A stretch of 47,329 bases of DNA from DASYVD01 sp050693035 (GCA_050693035.1 JBOGWB010000021.1:1-47329), one strand, 5' to 3'. Counted from the stretch's first letter, positions 8,126-15,392 are shown. A program made the numbers and translations. Notes: generated by a model from the letters alone, not told the origin.

Positions 8126-9541
8126 TCACCGCAGAGTCCTCGCGGCGGTCTTGATCTTCTTCGTGAGGTCCTGCACCTGCTTGTACGTGGACCCCCGGAC
8201 GGGCATCTGCCCCTCGATCTTCTGAATCCCGTGCAGCGCCGTGGAGTGGTCCCGGTCGAAGAGCTCGCCGATCTTGATCAGGGAGAGGCCGGTGAGCTCG
8301 CGCAGGAGATACATGGCGATGTGTCGGGCCGTGGTGAGCGGCCGGGACCGGCTCTTGGAGACCAGGTCCTCGCGGCCTAGACCAAAGTACGTGGCCGTCT
8401 CGTCCATGATCGTGTCCGAGGAGATCTCTTGGCTCCCCTGGGGAAGGAGATCCTCGAGGGCCCGTTCGGCCAGGGAGACGTCGATCGGGAGCCGGGACAG
8501 GGACGCGAACGCCGCCACCCGGAGGAGGGCCCCCTCGAGCTCCCGGATGTTGGAGTCGAACTTCTCGGCGATGAACGTGGTGACCTTGTCCGGGACGGCC
8601 AGGGAATCGCGGATGGCCTTCATCTGGAGGATGGCGATCCGGGTCTCCAGGTCGGGCGGCTGGATGTCCACGCACAAGCCCCAACGGAACCGGTTTCGCA
8701 GGCGGTCCTCGAGGCCGGCGAGGTCCTGGGGGGGCCGGTCGCTGGCGATCACGATCTGCCGCTCTGAGCGGTGGAGGTCGTTGAACGTGTGGAAGAACTC
8801 GGTCTGGGTCTCCTCCTTGCCGGCCAGGAACTGGATGTCGTCGACCAGCAGGACGTCGTTGTCCCGGTAGCGGCGCTGGAACGTGTACCCCTTGCCTTCG
8901 CGGATGGCCCGGATGAACTCGGTGACGAAGGCCTCCGACGTGACGTACTTGACGCGGAGCTGCGGGCTCATGCGCAGCATGTGGCTGGCGATGGCGTACA
9001 GGAGGTGGGTCTTCCCGAGGCCCACCCCGCCGTAGATGAACAGGGGGTTGTACGCCTTCGAGGGGGCGGCCTCGGCCACCGCCATGGTGGCGGCGTGGGC
9101 GAACCGGTTGGAGGGTCCCAGCACGAAGGTCTCGAACGTGTACCGCTCGGAGAAGGTGCCGCCGACCTCGGAGCCGGGTGGTCCGGAGACGTCCCTCTGG
9201 GGAGGTTCCGCCGCCGGGGACTCGGTCACGGATTTCGCCGGAGCCGGGGCCGGGCCGGCCTGATCGGCGCGGTCCCGGTTGGTCAGGCGGATGGCCAGCT
9301 CCCGGCCCCCTGCCTCGCGGACGGCCTTGGTGATCAGGTCCATGTAGTGGTGGGCCAGCCACGACTTGACGTACTCGCTGGGGGCGACGAGTTCAAGGAC
9401 CCCTTCGGGGAGCGCTCGAGCCTCGACCTCCGAGAACCACATCTTGTACGAGCTCTCGGCGAGATCTCGGCGGATCCGCTCCAGGGCCCGGGTCCATGCT
9501 TCAGTCGGGTCGACTCCGGTGGCCTGCGAGACCTTTTCCAC
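8126..9541 (-). CDS. dnaA: Chromosomal replication initiator DnaA
   Basis: The AAA+ initiator that binds and melts oriC; 471 residues from the chosen start. Domain I begins at once (TEAWTRALERIRRDL), a Pro/Ala-rich linker covers about 92-125, Walker A is GGVGLGKT at 171-178, Walker B LLVDDIQ at 231-237, and the domain IV DNA-binding signature RDHSTALHG lies near 430-438. The frame stays open upstream to 9847, but a promoter at 9623-9651 lies inside that extension. The GTG at 9541 is the first start downstream of it and places domain I correctly. The start codon itself lies inside a TGTGGAAAA DnaA-like box, suggesting autoregulation. Confidence 0.96.
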   Translation of the reverse strand: MEKVSQATGVDPTEAWTRALERIRRDLAESSYKMWFSEVEARALPEGVLELVAPSEYVKSWLAHHYMDLITKAVREAGGRELAIRLTNRDRADQAGPAPAPAKSVTESPAAEPPQRDVSGPPGSEVGGTFSERYTFETFVLGPSNRFAHAATMAVAEAAPSKAYNPLFIYGGVGLGKTHLLYAIASHMLRMSPQLRVKYVTSEAFVTEFIRAIREGKGYTFQRRYRDNDVLLVDDIQFLAGKEETQTEFFHTFNDLHRSERQIVIASDRPPQDLAGLEDRLRNRFRWGLCVDIQPPDLETRIAILQMKAIRDSLAVPDKVTTFIAEKFDSNIRELEGALLRVAAFASLSRLPIDVSLAERALEDLLPQGSQEISSDTIMDETATYFGLGREDLVSKSRSRPLTTARHIAMYLLRELTGLSLIKIGELFDRDHSTALHGIQKIEGQMPVRGSTYKQVQDLTKKIKTAARTLR

Positions 9542-9566
9542 AAGTATTTTCCACAGGTGTGGATTC
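9534..9566. promoter_or_regulatory. Cluster of three DnaA-box-like sites at the dnaA start
   Basis: TTTTCCACA occurs at 9534-9542 and again at 9547-9555, both in the same orientation, and an opposed TGTGGATTC follows at 9558-9566. Two identical boxes 13 bases apart overlap the dnaA start codon and its immediate leader. DnaA binding here would block dnaA expression or form a second origin patch. Confidence 0.5.
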
Positions 9567-9583
9567 GCCTGGGGAAGGAAATC

Positions 9584-9606
9584 GGGGCCGCCTCTTGGGC
9601 GGCCCC
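9584..9606 (-). other. GC hairpin in the dnaA leader RNA
   Basis: GGGGCCGCC and GGCGGCCCC form a perfect 9-bp stem with a 5-base loop. It would start about ten bases after the predicted dnaA transcription start. It could shield the 5' end of the message or act as a roadblock; no U-run makes it a standard terminator. Confidence 0.5.
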
Positions 9607-9622
9607 GGGGAAGACGGCGCGG

Positions 9623-9651
9623 ATAGTACACCCGGGGCCGGGGGCTGACAA
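9623..9651 (-). promoter_or_regulatory. dnaA promoter
   Basis: On the minus strand TTGTCA (9651 to 9646) and TACTAT (9628 to 9623) are separated by exactly 17 bases, a close match to a housekeeping sigma promoter. The start near 9616 gives a leader of about 75 bases and supports the GTG at 9541 as the dnaA start. Confidence 0.65.
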
Positions 9652-9784
9652 CGAGTCCGGTATGACCAGGGCGTTTGGACCACCCGGGAACTCGGGGCAC
9701 CAGCGGGAGCGGCCGGAATGGACGGCCTGACCTGGAAGTATGGGCAGGCGCGAGGGCGGGGAGCGAGCTTCGAACGGAGGGTCT

Positions 9785-9814
9785 TTGGCGGGGCCCGGCC
9801 GGCCTGCCTATAAT
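9785..9814 (+). promoter_or_regulatory. rpmH-rnpA promoter
   Basis: TTGGCG (9785-9790) and a perfect TATAAT (9809-9814) are 18 bases apart. Transcription would begin near 9821, about 16 bases before the rpmH ATG and close to its GGAGATG ribosome site. It faces away from the dnaA promoter, as at most origins of this type. Confidence 0.7.
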
Positions 9815-9836
9815 TCCCTGCTCCCACGGAGATGCC

Positions 9837-9971
9837 ATGAAGCGCACCTATCAGCCGCACAACCGCAGACGGAAGAAGACCCACGGGTTCCGGATCAGGA
9901 TGCGGACCCGGGCGGGTCGCAAGCTCCTTGCCAGGCGACGGGCAAAGGGTCGAGCCAGGCTGGGCGCCTGA
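9837..9971 (+). CDS. rpmH: 50S ribosomal protein L34
   Basis: A 44-residue, extremely basic protein of the large ribosomal subunit. MKRTYQPHNRRRKKTHGF at the start and the end ARRRAKGRARLGA are diagnostic of L34. The ATG at 9837 has a GGAG six bases upstream, and the promoter at 9785-9814 rules out the longer in-frame extension. It is the first gene of the rpmH-rnpA-yidD-yidC-khpB run. The whole gene is overlapped in another frame by the open rnpA frame. Confidence 0.97.
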   Translation: MKRTYQPHNRRRKKTHGFRIRMRTRAGRKLLARRRAKGRARLGA

Positions 9972-10354
9972 GGCGCCGCCCCGCTCCTCGCCCCTCCGGA
10001 ACACCATCGACGGGGTCGGCGCGGCGGGCGAGCCTCCGGCTGCGGCCCTCCAGTGAGATCATCCGAGTCCTCCGTCAGGGGCGGGTCGTCTCTTCGAGAC
10101 GGGTGGTAGTGTACGTGGCGCCCGGGGCCGGGCAGAGCCGGGCCGCGTGGATCGCCGGCCGCAAGGTCGGGTCGGCGGTGGCCCGAAACCGCGCCCGCCG
10201 GGTCCTCCGCGAGGCCTGGAATGCCCTGGTCGTGGAGGTGCCCGCGGGGTACGGCATGGTCTTCGTGGCCCGTCCCGACATCAGGGGAGCGAAAACGCAG
10301 GACGTGGTGGAAGAGCTGGGGCAGACGCTGGCCCGAGCCGGGGTGACTCGGTGA
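9968..10354 (+). CDS. rnpA: Ribonuclease P protein component (non-canonical start)
   Basis: The protein subunit of RNase P, which trims the 5' ends of precursor tRNAs. The signature RNR motif is clear in VGSAVARNRARRVLREAW, and the N-terminal RLRPSSEIIRVLRQGR is the usual first helix. No ATG, GTG or TTG in this frame lies between the rpmH promoter and codon 10103, which is already inside the domain. The frame is open through all of rpmH back to 9740. I place the start at CTG 9968 because it overlaps the rpmH stop as CTGA, the same geometry as many other gene junctions here. CTG 10040 is an alternative. The product is certain, the start is not. Confidence 0.85.
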   Translation: MRRRPAPRPSGTPSTGSARRASLRLRPSSEIIRVLRQGRVVSSRRVVVYVAPGAGQSRAAWIAGRKVGSAVARNRARRVLREAWNALVVEVPAGYGMVFVARPDIRGAKTQDVVEELGQTLARAGVTR

Positions 10355-10737
10355 GGGCCGCGAAAGACTCCTTCATCGGGGCCGACCCCACCGGGCCCGG
10401 GGGATCCCCCGCCGACCGGGCTCGAGGCGTGCTGTGGCTCGCCGGCCGGCCCTTCCGGGCCCTGCTCCTGGGCCTCCTCGGGATGTACCGGGCGCTGATC
10501 TCCCCCCTCCTGGGGGCGAGATGCCGCTTCCATCCCTCGTGCTCCGTGTACGCCGAAGGGGCCATAAGGACCCACGGTGCGGCGAAAGGGCTGGTACTGG
10601 CGGTGTGGCGGGTCCTTCGGTGCAGCCCGCTCACCAAGGGGGGCGTCGATGGGGTGCCTCCGCGAGGGGCGTGGCGGAGCTCCCCGGCAGGGCAAGGGTA
10701 TGACGCTATCATACGCCAGGACGCGGGGGAGGCATGA
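10351..10737 (+). CDS. yidD: Membrane protein insertion efficiency factor YidD
   Basis: A small membrane-associated protein that assists YidC-dependent insertion. The family core is nearly complete: YRALISPLLGARCRFHPSCS, then YAEGAIRTHGAAKG and RCSPLTKGGVDGVP. The family is usually 70-100 residues. Here 128 are encoded, with about 25 extra at the N-terminus and about 20 at the C-terminus. The GTG start overlaps the rnpA stop as GTGA and its own stop overlaps the yidC start as ATGA. Its 3' end holds one copy of an 18-bp dyad repeated in parA. Confidence 0.94.
   Translation: MRAAKDSFIGADPTGPGGSPADRARGVLWLAGRPFRALLLGLLGMYRALISPLLGARCRFHPSCSVYAEGAIRTHGAAKGLVLAVWRVLRCSPLTKGGVDGVPPRGAWRSSPAGQGYDAIIRQDAGEA
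10697..10714 (+). repeat. 18-bp dyad element, copy 1
   Basis: GGTATGACGCTATCATAC lies in the end of yidD, 20 bases before the yidC start. It contains the inverted repeat GTATGA-N5-TCATAC. The exact reverse complement recurs at 13776-13793 inside parA. It is strikingly AT-rich for this genome. Confidence 0.7.
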
Positions 10738-11651
10738 CCGCGGTGGTCGCCCTGGCCTGGTGGCAGGGAGTCCTCGAGGTCCTGGGCCGGCTCCTGGCCT
10801 TCTTCTACGACCTGATCCCCAACTACGGGGTGGCCATCATCCTCCTCACCCTCCTGGTCAGAGTGGTCCTGCTCCCGCTGGCGATCAAGCAGGTGCGGTC
10901 GATGAGGGAGATGCAGGCCCTTCAACCGAAGCTCCAGGCCCTCCAGCAGAAGTACAAGGGAAACCGGCAGAAGTTCGCCGAGGAGCAGATGAAGTTGTAC
11001 CGGGAGCACGGGGTCAATCCGCTCGGCGGGTGCCTCCCGCTGGTGATGCAAATACCGGTGTTCATCGCCCTGTACTCCGTCCTGATCGGAGACCCGAACA
11101 AGGCGGTGATGAGGGAAGGCGAGGGCGCGAACAGGGCCGTGGCCCACCTGCCTGCCGACAGCGCGCTGGCCGAGGCCATCAACAGCCAGAACGCCGGGTT
11201 CCTGGGCATGAACCTGAGCTGCTCCCCCACCCAGGCGGGCAGGGGGGTGGCGGAGCTTCCGGGCGGGGGAGACCTGGACTGCGGGAGCGACTTCCTGGCG
11301 GCGATCCCCTTCTACGTGCTCGTGGCGTTGATGGTGGGAAGCACCTGGTACCAGCAGAAGCAGATGCAGACGACCGCCGTGGGGCCCCAGGCGGCCCAGC
11401 TCAAGATGATGAGTCGGATCATGCCCCTGGTGCTGGGCTTCGTATCGCTGCAGATCCCCGCCGGGGTGCTGGTGTACTGGGTCACCACCAACATGTGGCA
11501 GATCGGGCAACAGCAAGTGATGTTGCCGAGAAAGCCTAAAGCTCAGGTCGAGAGTCGCCCGCCACCGAAGTCCTCGGGGAGCCGGTCCTCGGGAAGTCGC
11601 TCCAAGGGATCGCGAAATGCGGGAAGTCGAAAGAAGCGCCCCAAGCGTTGA
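10734..11651 (+). CDS. yidC: Membrane protein insertase YidC
   Basis: The Oxa1/YidC insertase places membrane proteins in the lipid bilayer, alone or with Sec. It is 305 residues, the short Gram-positive form without the large periplasmic domain. The first core helix ends in LLVRVVLLPLAIKQ with the conserved groove arginine near residue 43. A charged coiled hairpin (SMREMQALQPKLQALQQKYK) follows, then GGCLPLVMQIPVFIALYSVL and the later helices. The C-terminal tail is a basic low-complexity repeat of GSR units ending KKRPKR, as in ribosome-binding YidC tails. ATG overlaps the yidD stop. Confidence 0.95.
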   Translation: MTAVVALAWWQGVLEVLGRLLAFFYDLIPNYGVAIILLTLLVRVVLLPLAIKQVRSMREMQALQPKLQALQQKYKGNRQKFAEEQMKLYREHGVNPLGGCLPLVMQIPVFIALYSVLIGDPNKAVMREGEGANRAVAHLPADSALAEAINSQNAGFLGMNLSCSPTQAGRGVAELPGGGDLDCGSDFLAAIPFYVLVALMVGSTWYQQKQMQTTAVGPQAAQLKMMSRIMPLVLGFVSLQIPAGVLVYWVTTNMWQIGQQQVMLPRKPKAQVESRPPPKSSGSRSSGSRSKGSRNAGSRKKRPKR

Positions 11652-12273
11652 GGAGGCCATCGAGGCCGCCCTGGACGAGCTGGGTGTCAGCGAGCAAGAA
11701 GCCGAGATCGAGATCCTGCGTGAGCCCCAGAAGGGGATCCTGGGGATCGGGGGGCAGGACGCCCTGGTCCTGGTGCGGGTCCGAGAGCACGAGGTGGGGG
11801 GCGCGGAGCTCGAAGAGCAGGCAGAACTGGCGGAGGATTTCCTGGAGGGACTGCTCGAGCGGATGGGGATCCCCGCTGAGATCGAACCCCACGTGGTGGA
11901 GGGAACCATGTACGTGGACATCACCGGGGGTGAGGACAGCGAGGGGATGGCCCTCCTGATCGGCAAGCACGGTGCCACCCTGGAGGCGCTCCAGGAGCTG
12001 GTTCGCTTTTCGGTGCAGCGGCGAACGCTGTCCCGGTGCAGGGTCGTGGTGGACATCGAGGACTACGCGAAGCGGCGTCGGTCTCAGCTGGTCGATCGGG
12101 CCAGGCAGATCGCTCGGCGGGTCCAGCGCACCGGACGGCAGGAGGCGCTGGACCCGATGAATGCGTACGAGCGGAAGATAGTCCACGACGCGGCCTCGGA
12201 GGTCGGCGGGGTGGAAACCGCCAGCGAGGGAGAGGAGCCCGACCGGCGCGTGGTCATTCGAAAGAAGAGGTAG
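11617..12273 (+). CDS. khpB: KhpB/Jag RNA-binding protein
   Basis: A 218-residue RNA-binding protein of the Jag/KhpB family, linked to cell-shape and small-RNA regulation in Gram-positive bacteria. Order of domains: Jag_N (about 1-60, SVEEAIEAALDELGVSEQEA), a KH domain with the GKHG loop (LLIGKHGATLEALQELV), and an R3H domain with NAYERKIVHDA. The ATG lies 35 bp inside the end of yidC, behind AAGGGA, so expression is probably coupled. The tail is charged. Function beyond RNA binding is inferred. Confidence 0.93.
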   Translation: MREVERSAPSVEEAIEAALDELGVSEQEAEIEILREPQKGILGIGGQDALVLVRVREHEVGGAELEEQAELAEDFLEGLLERMGIPAEIEPHVVEGTMYVDITGGEDSEGMALLIGKHGATLEALQELVRFSVQRRTLSRCRVVVDIEDYAKRRRSQLVDRARQIARRVQRTGRQEALDPMNAYERKIVHDAASEVGGVETASEGEEPDRRVVIRKKR

Positions 12274-12294
12274 CATCGGCACGGCCAGACCACC

Positions 12295-12310
12295 TGTTTC
12301 ACGTGAAACC
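12295..12310. other. parS centromere-like site 1
   Basis: TGTTTCACGTGAAACC matches the bacterial parS consensus TGTTTCACGTGAAACA at 15 of 16 positions. It lies between khpB and rsmG, about 2 kb from parB. ParB loads here as a CTP-dependent clamp and spreads along DNA. Confidence 0.95.
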
Positions 12311-12341
12311 GTCCTCGTTCCGCGAACCCACTCCCCCGGGC

Positions 12342-12357
12342 CGTTTCACGTGAAACG
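12342..12357. other. parS centromere-like site 2
   Basis: CGTTTCACGTGAAACG contains the full 14-bp palindromic core GTTTCACGTGAAAC. It lies 47 bases after the first site. The GTG at its centre (12350) is the most likely start codon of rsmG, so the site is partly coding. Confidence 0.93.
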
Positions 12358-12985
12358 CGAGCCCCCTGAGGACAGGATCCGTCGAGACGCCGCGGCCATG
12401 GGCGTACCTCTGTCACCGAGCGGGGCCGAGCGGTTGGTAGACCTCGAGACGCTTCTGAGGGATCGGGCGGTGCCGCTCGGCCTGATATCCGCCTCAGACT
12501 CAGGGCGGCTCTACGAGAGACATGTGCTCGACTCTCTGCGGGCGGCCTCGCTGTTCACACGGGAGGACGAAACGGCGTTCGATCTGGGATCGGGCGCGGG
12601 ACTCCCGGGCCTGGTCGCGGCGATCGCGGTCCCCTGGTGCCGGTTCGCACTCTCCGAGCCCCGCCGGATCCGGGCCGGCTTCCTGGAGCTTGCCCTCGAC
12701 TCGCTGGACGTGCCCAACGCGGAGGTCACCCTGACCAGGGCTGAGGACCTCCGGGGCCCGGTCGACGTAGTCACCGCCCGGGCCTTCGCTCCTCTGGGGC
12801 GCACCTGGCGGATCGCCTCCCGCCTGCTTCGCCGCGGGGGGCGCTTGGTGTATTTTGCCGGCGCTTCGCTGGTGGACCCGGCTGGCGAGGCCAGGCAGGC
12901 GGCACGCCTCGGAGAAGCGGCGCGCGTGTCGACCAGCCGGGTACTTGCAACGTCACCCCCATTGGTTATCATGGCCCGGAAGTGA
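12350..12985 (+). CDS. rsmG: 16S rRNA (guanine-N7) methyltransferase RsmG
   Basis: The enzyme methylates G527 of 16S rRNA with S-adenosylmethionine. The SAM-binding loop is FDLGSGAGLPGLVAA, followed by SEPRRIRAGFL and the catalytic-side segment VVTARAFAPLGR. Length is 211 residues, normal for the family. The start is the GTG inside the second parS palindrome; no good ribosome site precedes it. ATG 12398 (residue 17) is a possible later start. Loss of this enzyme gives low-level streptomycin resistance in other bacteria. Its stop overlaps the parA start as GTGA. Confidence 0.95.
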   Translation: MKREPPEDRIRRDAAAMGVPLSPSGAERLVDLETLLRDRAVPLGLISASDSGRLYERHVLDSLRAASLFTREDETAFDLGSGAGLPGLVAAIAVPWCRFALSEPRRIRAGFLELALDSLDVPNAEVTLTRAEDLRGPVDVVTARAFAPLGRTWRIASRLLRRGGRLVYFAGASLVDPAGEARQAARLGEAARVSTSRVLATSPPLVIMARK

Positions 12986-14319
12986 GTTCAGGCCACGAAG
13001 CGGCCGGCTCGAAGGCCGGCCCGGCCAAGCATCTCCAGGCGGAGCCTCAACCAGAGATCGAGGGTTCCGCTGGGTCCCGTCACGCCCCGGTTTCTGAGAG
13101 CACGACGGCTCCAACCTCCCCGCCCGTTCTTCCGGCACCCGGCTCCGTCGAATCCACCCGGGTGATCGCGGTGGTCAACCAGAAGGGGGGAGTGGGGAAG
13201 AGCACCACCGCGGTGAACCTGGGGGCGGCCCTGGCGGAGATGGGGAGGACGGTCCTGGTCATTGACCTCGATCCCCAGGGGAATGCCTCCACCGGCTTGG
13301 GGATCGACCAAGGGAGCCGGGACATCACCACCTACCAGGTCCTCACAGGGGAGGTTCCCCCCAGGGAGGCCGTGGCTCAGACGCCCGTCCCCGGCCTGTG
13401 GGCCATCCCGTCCACGATCGACCTGGCGGGGGCGGAGATCGAGCTCGTCAGCCAGTTCTCCCGGGAGATGCGCCTCAAGAAGTCGGTCGAGGAGCTGGCC
13501 GGCTCCTTCGACTTCATGTTCCTGGACTGCCCGCCGTCGCTGGGGCTCCTCACGGTGAATGCCCTCAGCGCGGCGGACGAGCTGATCGTGCCGATCCAGT
13601 GCGAGTACTACGCCCTGGAGGGACTGGGGCAGCTCCTCCGGAACGTGAGGCTTGTACAGCAAAACCTCAACTCGAGGTTGAGACTCTCCGGGATCGTCCT
13701 GACCATGTTCGACCCTCGGACCCGGCTGTCGGAACAGGTCGTTGAGGAGGTCCGGCGGTACTTCGGACCGCGAGTGTATGATAGCGTCATACCTCGGACC
13801 GTCCGGCTCTCCGAGGCCCCGGGCTTCGGGCTCCCCATCACCCAGTACGACCCGAGGTCGAAGGGGGCGGCCGCTTACCGGGCCCTGGCCCGCGAGGTAC
13901 TGGAGCGGCCGGTGAGCGGTGAGCCACTCCCGACCGGGGAGCCACCGAGGGTGGTGGTCGCGGACCGGGTCCCGGTGCCCTCGATGGAGGAGGACGCCGG
14001 GGCCGAGGAGGACGCCGGGGCCGAAATCGGTGGGGGATCGAGCGAGAGCGATCCGACCACGACGGAGGGCGCCGGGGACGGAGAGGAGAACCGCGCTCTT
14101 GCGGGAGCCCACCTTCCGGGGGCGGCGGAGTCCGCGCCGGAGGACCCGACGGGAGAGAACGGTGAAGAGCTCGTCTCCCCATCGACCGACGAGCCCGAGT
14201 GGGAAGGGTTGGGGGGTCCGGGGAGTCCCCCGGATCGCGATCAGGACTCACGGAACCGGGAGGGGGAGTCGGGGGCGCGGTGGCGGCTGTTCCGGAGGAA
14301 GCAAGGAGGCGAGTCGTGA
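12982..14319 (+). CDS. parA: Chromosome-partitioning ATPase ParA with long acidic tail
   Basis: ParA/Soj binds DNA non-specifically as an ATP dimer and moves ParB-parS complexes. The deviant Walker A is KGGVGKST at 68-75. The switch segments IDLDPQGNASTGLG and FLDCPPSLGLLTVNAL, and the late IPRTVRLSEAPGFG, are all present. The 445 residues are far more than the usual 250-310. There is a Ser/Thr/Pro-rich 59-residue N-terminal extension and a tail of about 136 residues from about 310. The tail is acidic and disordered, with a tandem EDAGAE duplication, and ends in basic RWRLFRRK. The GTG start overlaps the rsmG stop. Confidence 0.95.
   Translation: MSSGHEAAGSKAGPAKHLQAEPQPEIEGSAGSRHAPVSESTTAPTSPPVLPAPGSVESTRVIAVVNQKGGVGKSTTAVNLGAALAEMGRTVLVIDLDPQGNASTGLGIDQGSRDITTYQVLTGEVPPREAVAQTPVPGLWAIPSTIDLAGAEIELVSQFSREMRLKKSVEELAGSFDFMFLDCPPSLGLLTVNALSAADELIVPIQCEYYALEGLGQLLRNVRLVQQNLNSRLRLSGIVLTMFDPRTRLSEQVVEEVRRYFGPRVYDSVIPRTVRLSEAPGFGLPITQYDPRSKGAAAYRALAREVLERPVSGEPLPTGEPPRVVVADRVPVPSMEEDAGAEEDAGAEIGGGSSESDPTTTEGAGDGEENRALAGAHLPGAAESAPEDPTGENGEELVSPSTDEPEWEGLGGPGSPPDRDQDSRNREGESGARWRLFRRKQGGES
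13776..13793 (-). repeat. 18-bp dyad element, copy 2 (inside parA)
   Basis: GTATGATAGCGTCATACC is the exact reverse complement of the element at 10697-10714. It lies in parA codons for VYDSVIP, just before the conserved RTVRLSEAP motif. The two copies flank the parS pair in opposite orientations. Confidence 0.7.
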
Positions 14320-15173
14320 TGAAGAAGGGAGGCCTGGGACGGGGCCTGTCGGCGCTGATCCCGGGGGCCCGGGAGGAGAGCGGTCTCCTCGAGGTTCCCG
14401 TGGCGGCGATAGCGCCGAATCCCCGTCAGCCCAGGAGCGCGTTCGAAGGGGAGAGCCTGGCCGGGCTGGCCCGGTCGATCCAGGAGGTGGGGGTTCTCCA
14501 GCCGATCGTGGTCCGGCCCACCGCAGACGGCTACGAGCTGGTGGCGGGGGAGCGCCGGCTGAGGGCGGCCAAGTCCGCCGGGCTGGCCACGATCCCCGCC
14601 GTGATCCGTCAGACGGACGACACCGAGTCCCTCCGGGAAGCCCTCATCGAGAACATCCACCGGGAGGACCTGGCTCCCCTGGAGCTCGCCGCGGCGTTCC
14701 AGGAGCTTCTCGACGAGCTGGGCGTTTCCCAGGAAGTGTTGGCGGAGCGGCTGGGCTTCTCCCGCCCGCACATCGCCAACACCATCCGGCTCCTCCAGCT
14801 CCCCGCCGAGGCCCAGCGGCTCTTGGCCGAGGGCAAGATCCAAGCCGGGCACGGAAGAGCCCTCCTGGCGCTGGCGGACAGGGAAGCCCAGACGGCCATC
14901 GCCCTGCGGATCGCGGCGGAGGACCTGTCGGTGCGACAAGTAGAGGAGCTGGCCAGGACGTATGGAGCGGCGGAAGCCTCCGAGTCCCGGCCGGCGGTCC
15001 GTCCGCGCCGGGCCCCCGACCCGCGCGCCGCCGAGGTGGAGGAGATCCTGTCGGAAGAGCTCTCCACCCGGGTGCGGGTCCAGATGGGTCGCCGAAAGGG
15101 CAAGGTCATCGTGGAGTTCGGTTCGGCGGACGACCTCGACCGGATCGTGAGCCGGATCGTCAGTGGCCCGTAA
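14319..15173 (+). CDS. parB: Chromosome-partitioning protein ParB
   Basis: ParB is the parS-binding CTPase clamp. The 284 residues begin with KKGGLGRGLSALIPG, the ParA-stimulating N-terminal motif. The CTP pocket follows with NPRQPRS, GERRLRAAK and ENIHREDLAPLE. A helix-turn-helix follows in SQEVLAERLGFSRPHIANTI, and the C-terminal dimer domain in GKVIVEFGSADDLDRIV. AAGGAGG lies nine bases before the ATG. GTG 14316 is an equally placed alternative. The ATG overlaps the parA TGA by one base. Two parS sites lie 2 kb upstream. Confidence 0.96.
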   Translation: MKKGGLGRGLSALIPGAREESGLLEVPVAAIAPNPRQPRSAFEGESLAGLARSIQEVGVLQPIVVRPTADGYELVAGERRLRAAKSAGLATIPAVIRQTDDTESLREALIENIHREDLAPLELAAAFQELLDELGVSQEVLAERLGFSRPHIANTIRLLQLPAEAQRLLAEGKIQAGHGRALLALADREAQTAIALRIAAEDLSVRQVEELARTYGAAEASESRPAVRPRRAPDPRAAEVEEILSEELSTRVRVQMGRRKGKVIVEFGSADDLDRIVSRIVSGP

Positions 15174-15179
15174 GCGGAG

Positions 15180-15392
15180 ATGACCGGCCGCGGACCAAGG
15201 GAACCCGGCGAGGGGCCCGGGCGAGCCGAGCCCCCCGGGGCGGGGAATCCCGAGCCGGTCGAGTCCGCCGACGTCCAGGAGTTCGGCTTGGGGGAGCCTC
15301 ACCGAGCAATGGTGTCGGCCTCTCTGGGGCTCCTCCTGGGAACGGCCCTGGCCGAGCTGGCTCGCCGGGCCGGCCGGAACCGGCGAGCCTGA
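15180..15392 (+). CDS. Possible small membrane-anchored protein
   Basis: A 70-residue frame six bases after parB. The first 40 residues are Pro/Gly/Glu-rich and the end has one hydrophobic helix (AMVSASLGLLLGTALAEL) with a basic tail RRAGRNRRA. GGAG directly abuts the ATG, too close for a good ribosome site. The last codons fall in a strong hairpin. I do not recognise a family; it may be non-coding. Confidence 0.3.
   Translation: MTGRGPREPGEGPGRAEPPGAGNPEPVESADVQEFGLGEPHRAMVSASLGLLLGTALAELARRAGRNRRA
15359..15389. terminator. Hairpin between convergent parB and amidase genes
   Basis: GGCTCGCCGG and CCGGCGAGCC form a perfect 10-bp stem with an 11-base loop between the ends of two converging transcription units. 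It has no T-run, as is common in high-GC genomes, and could serve both strands. Confidence 0.5.

Noticed and set aside
9675..9836. In-frame N-terminal extension of rpmH
   Set aside because: L34 is strictly 44-47 residues; the promoter at 9785-9814 lies inside the extension.
9542..9847. In-frame N-terminal extension of dnaA to an ATG at 9847
   Set aside because: The dnaA promoter at 9623-9651 and the hairpin lie within it, and it would cross the rpmH promoter and start.
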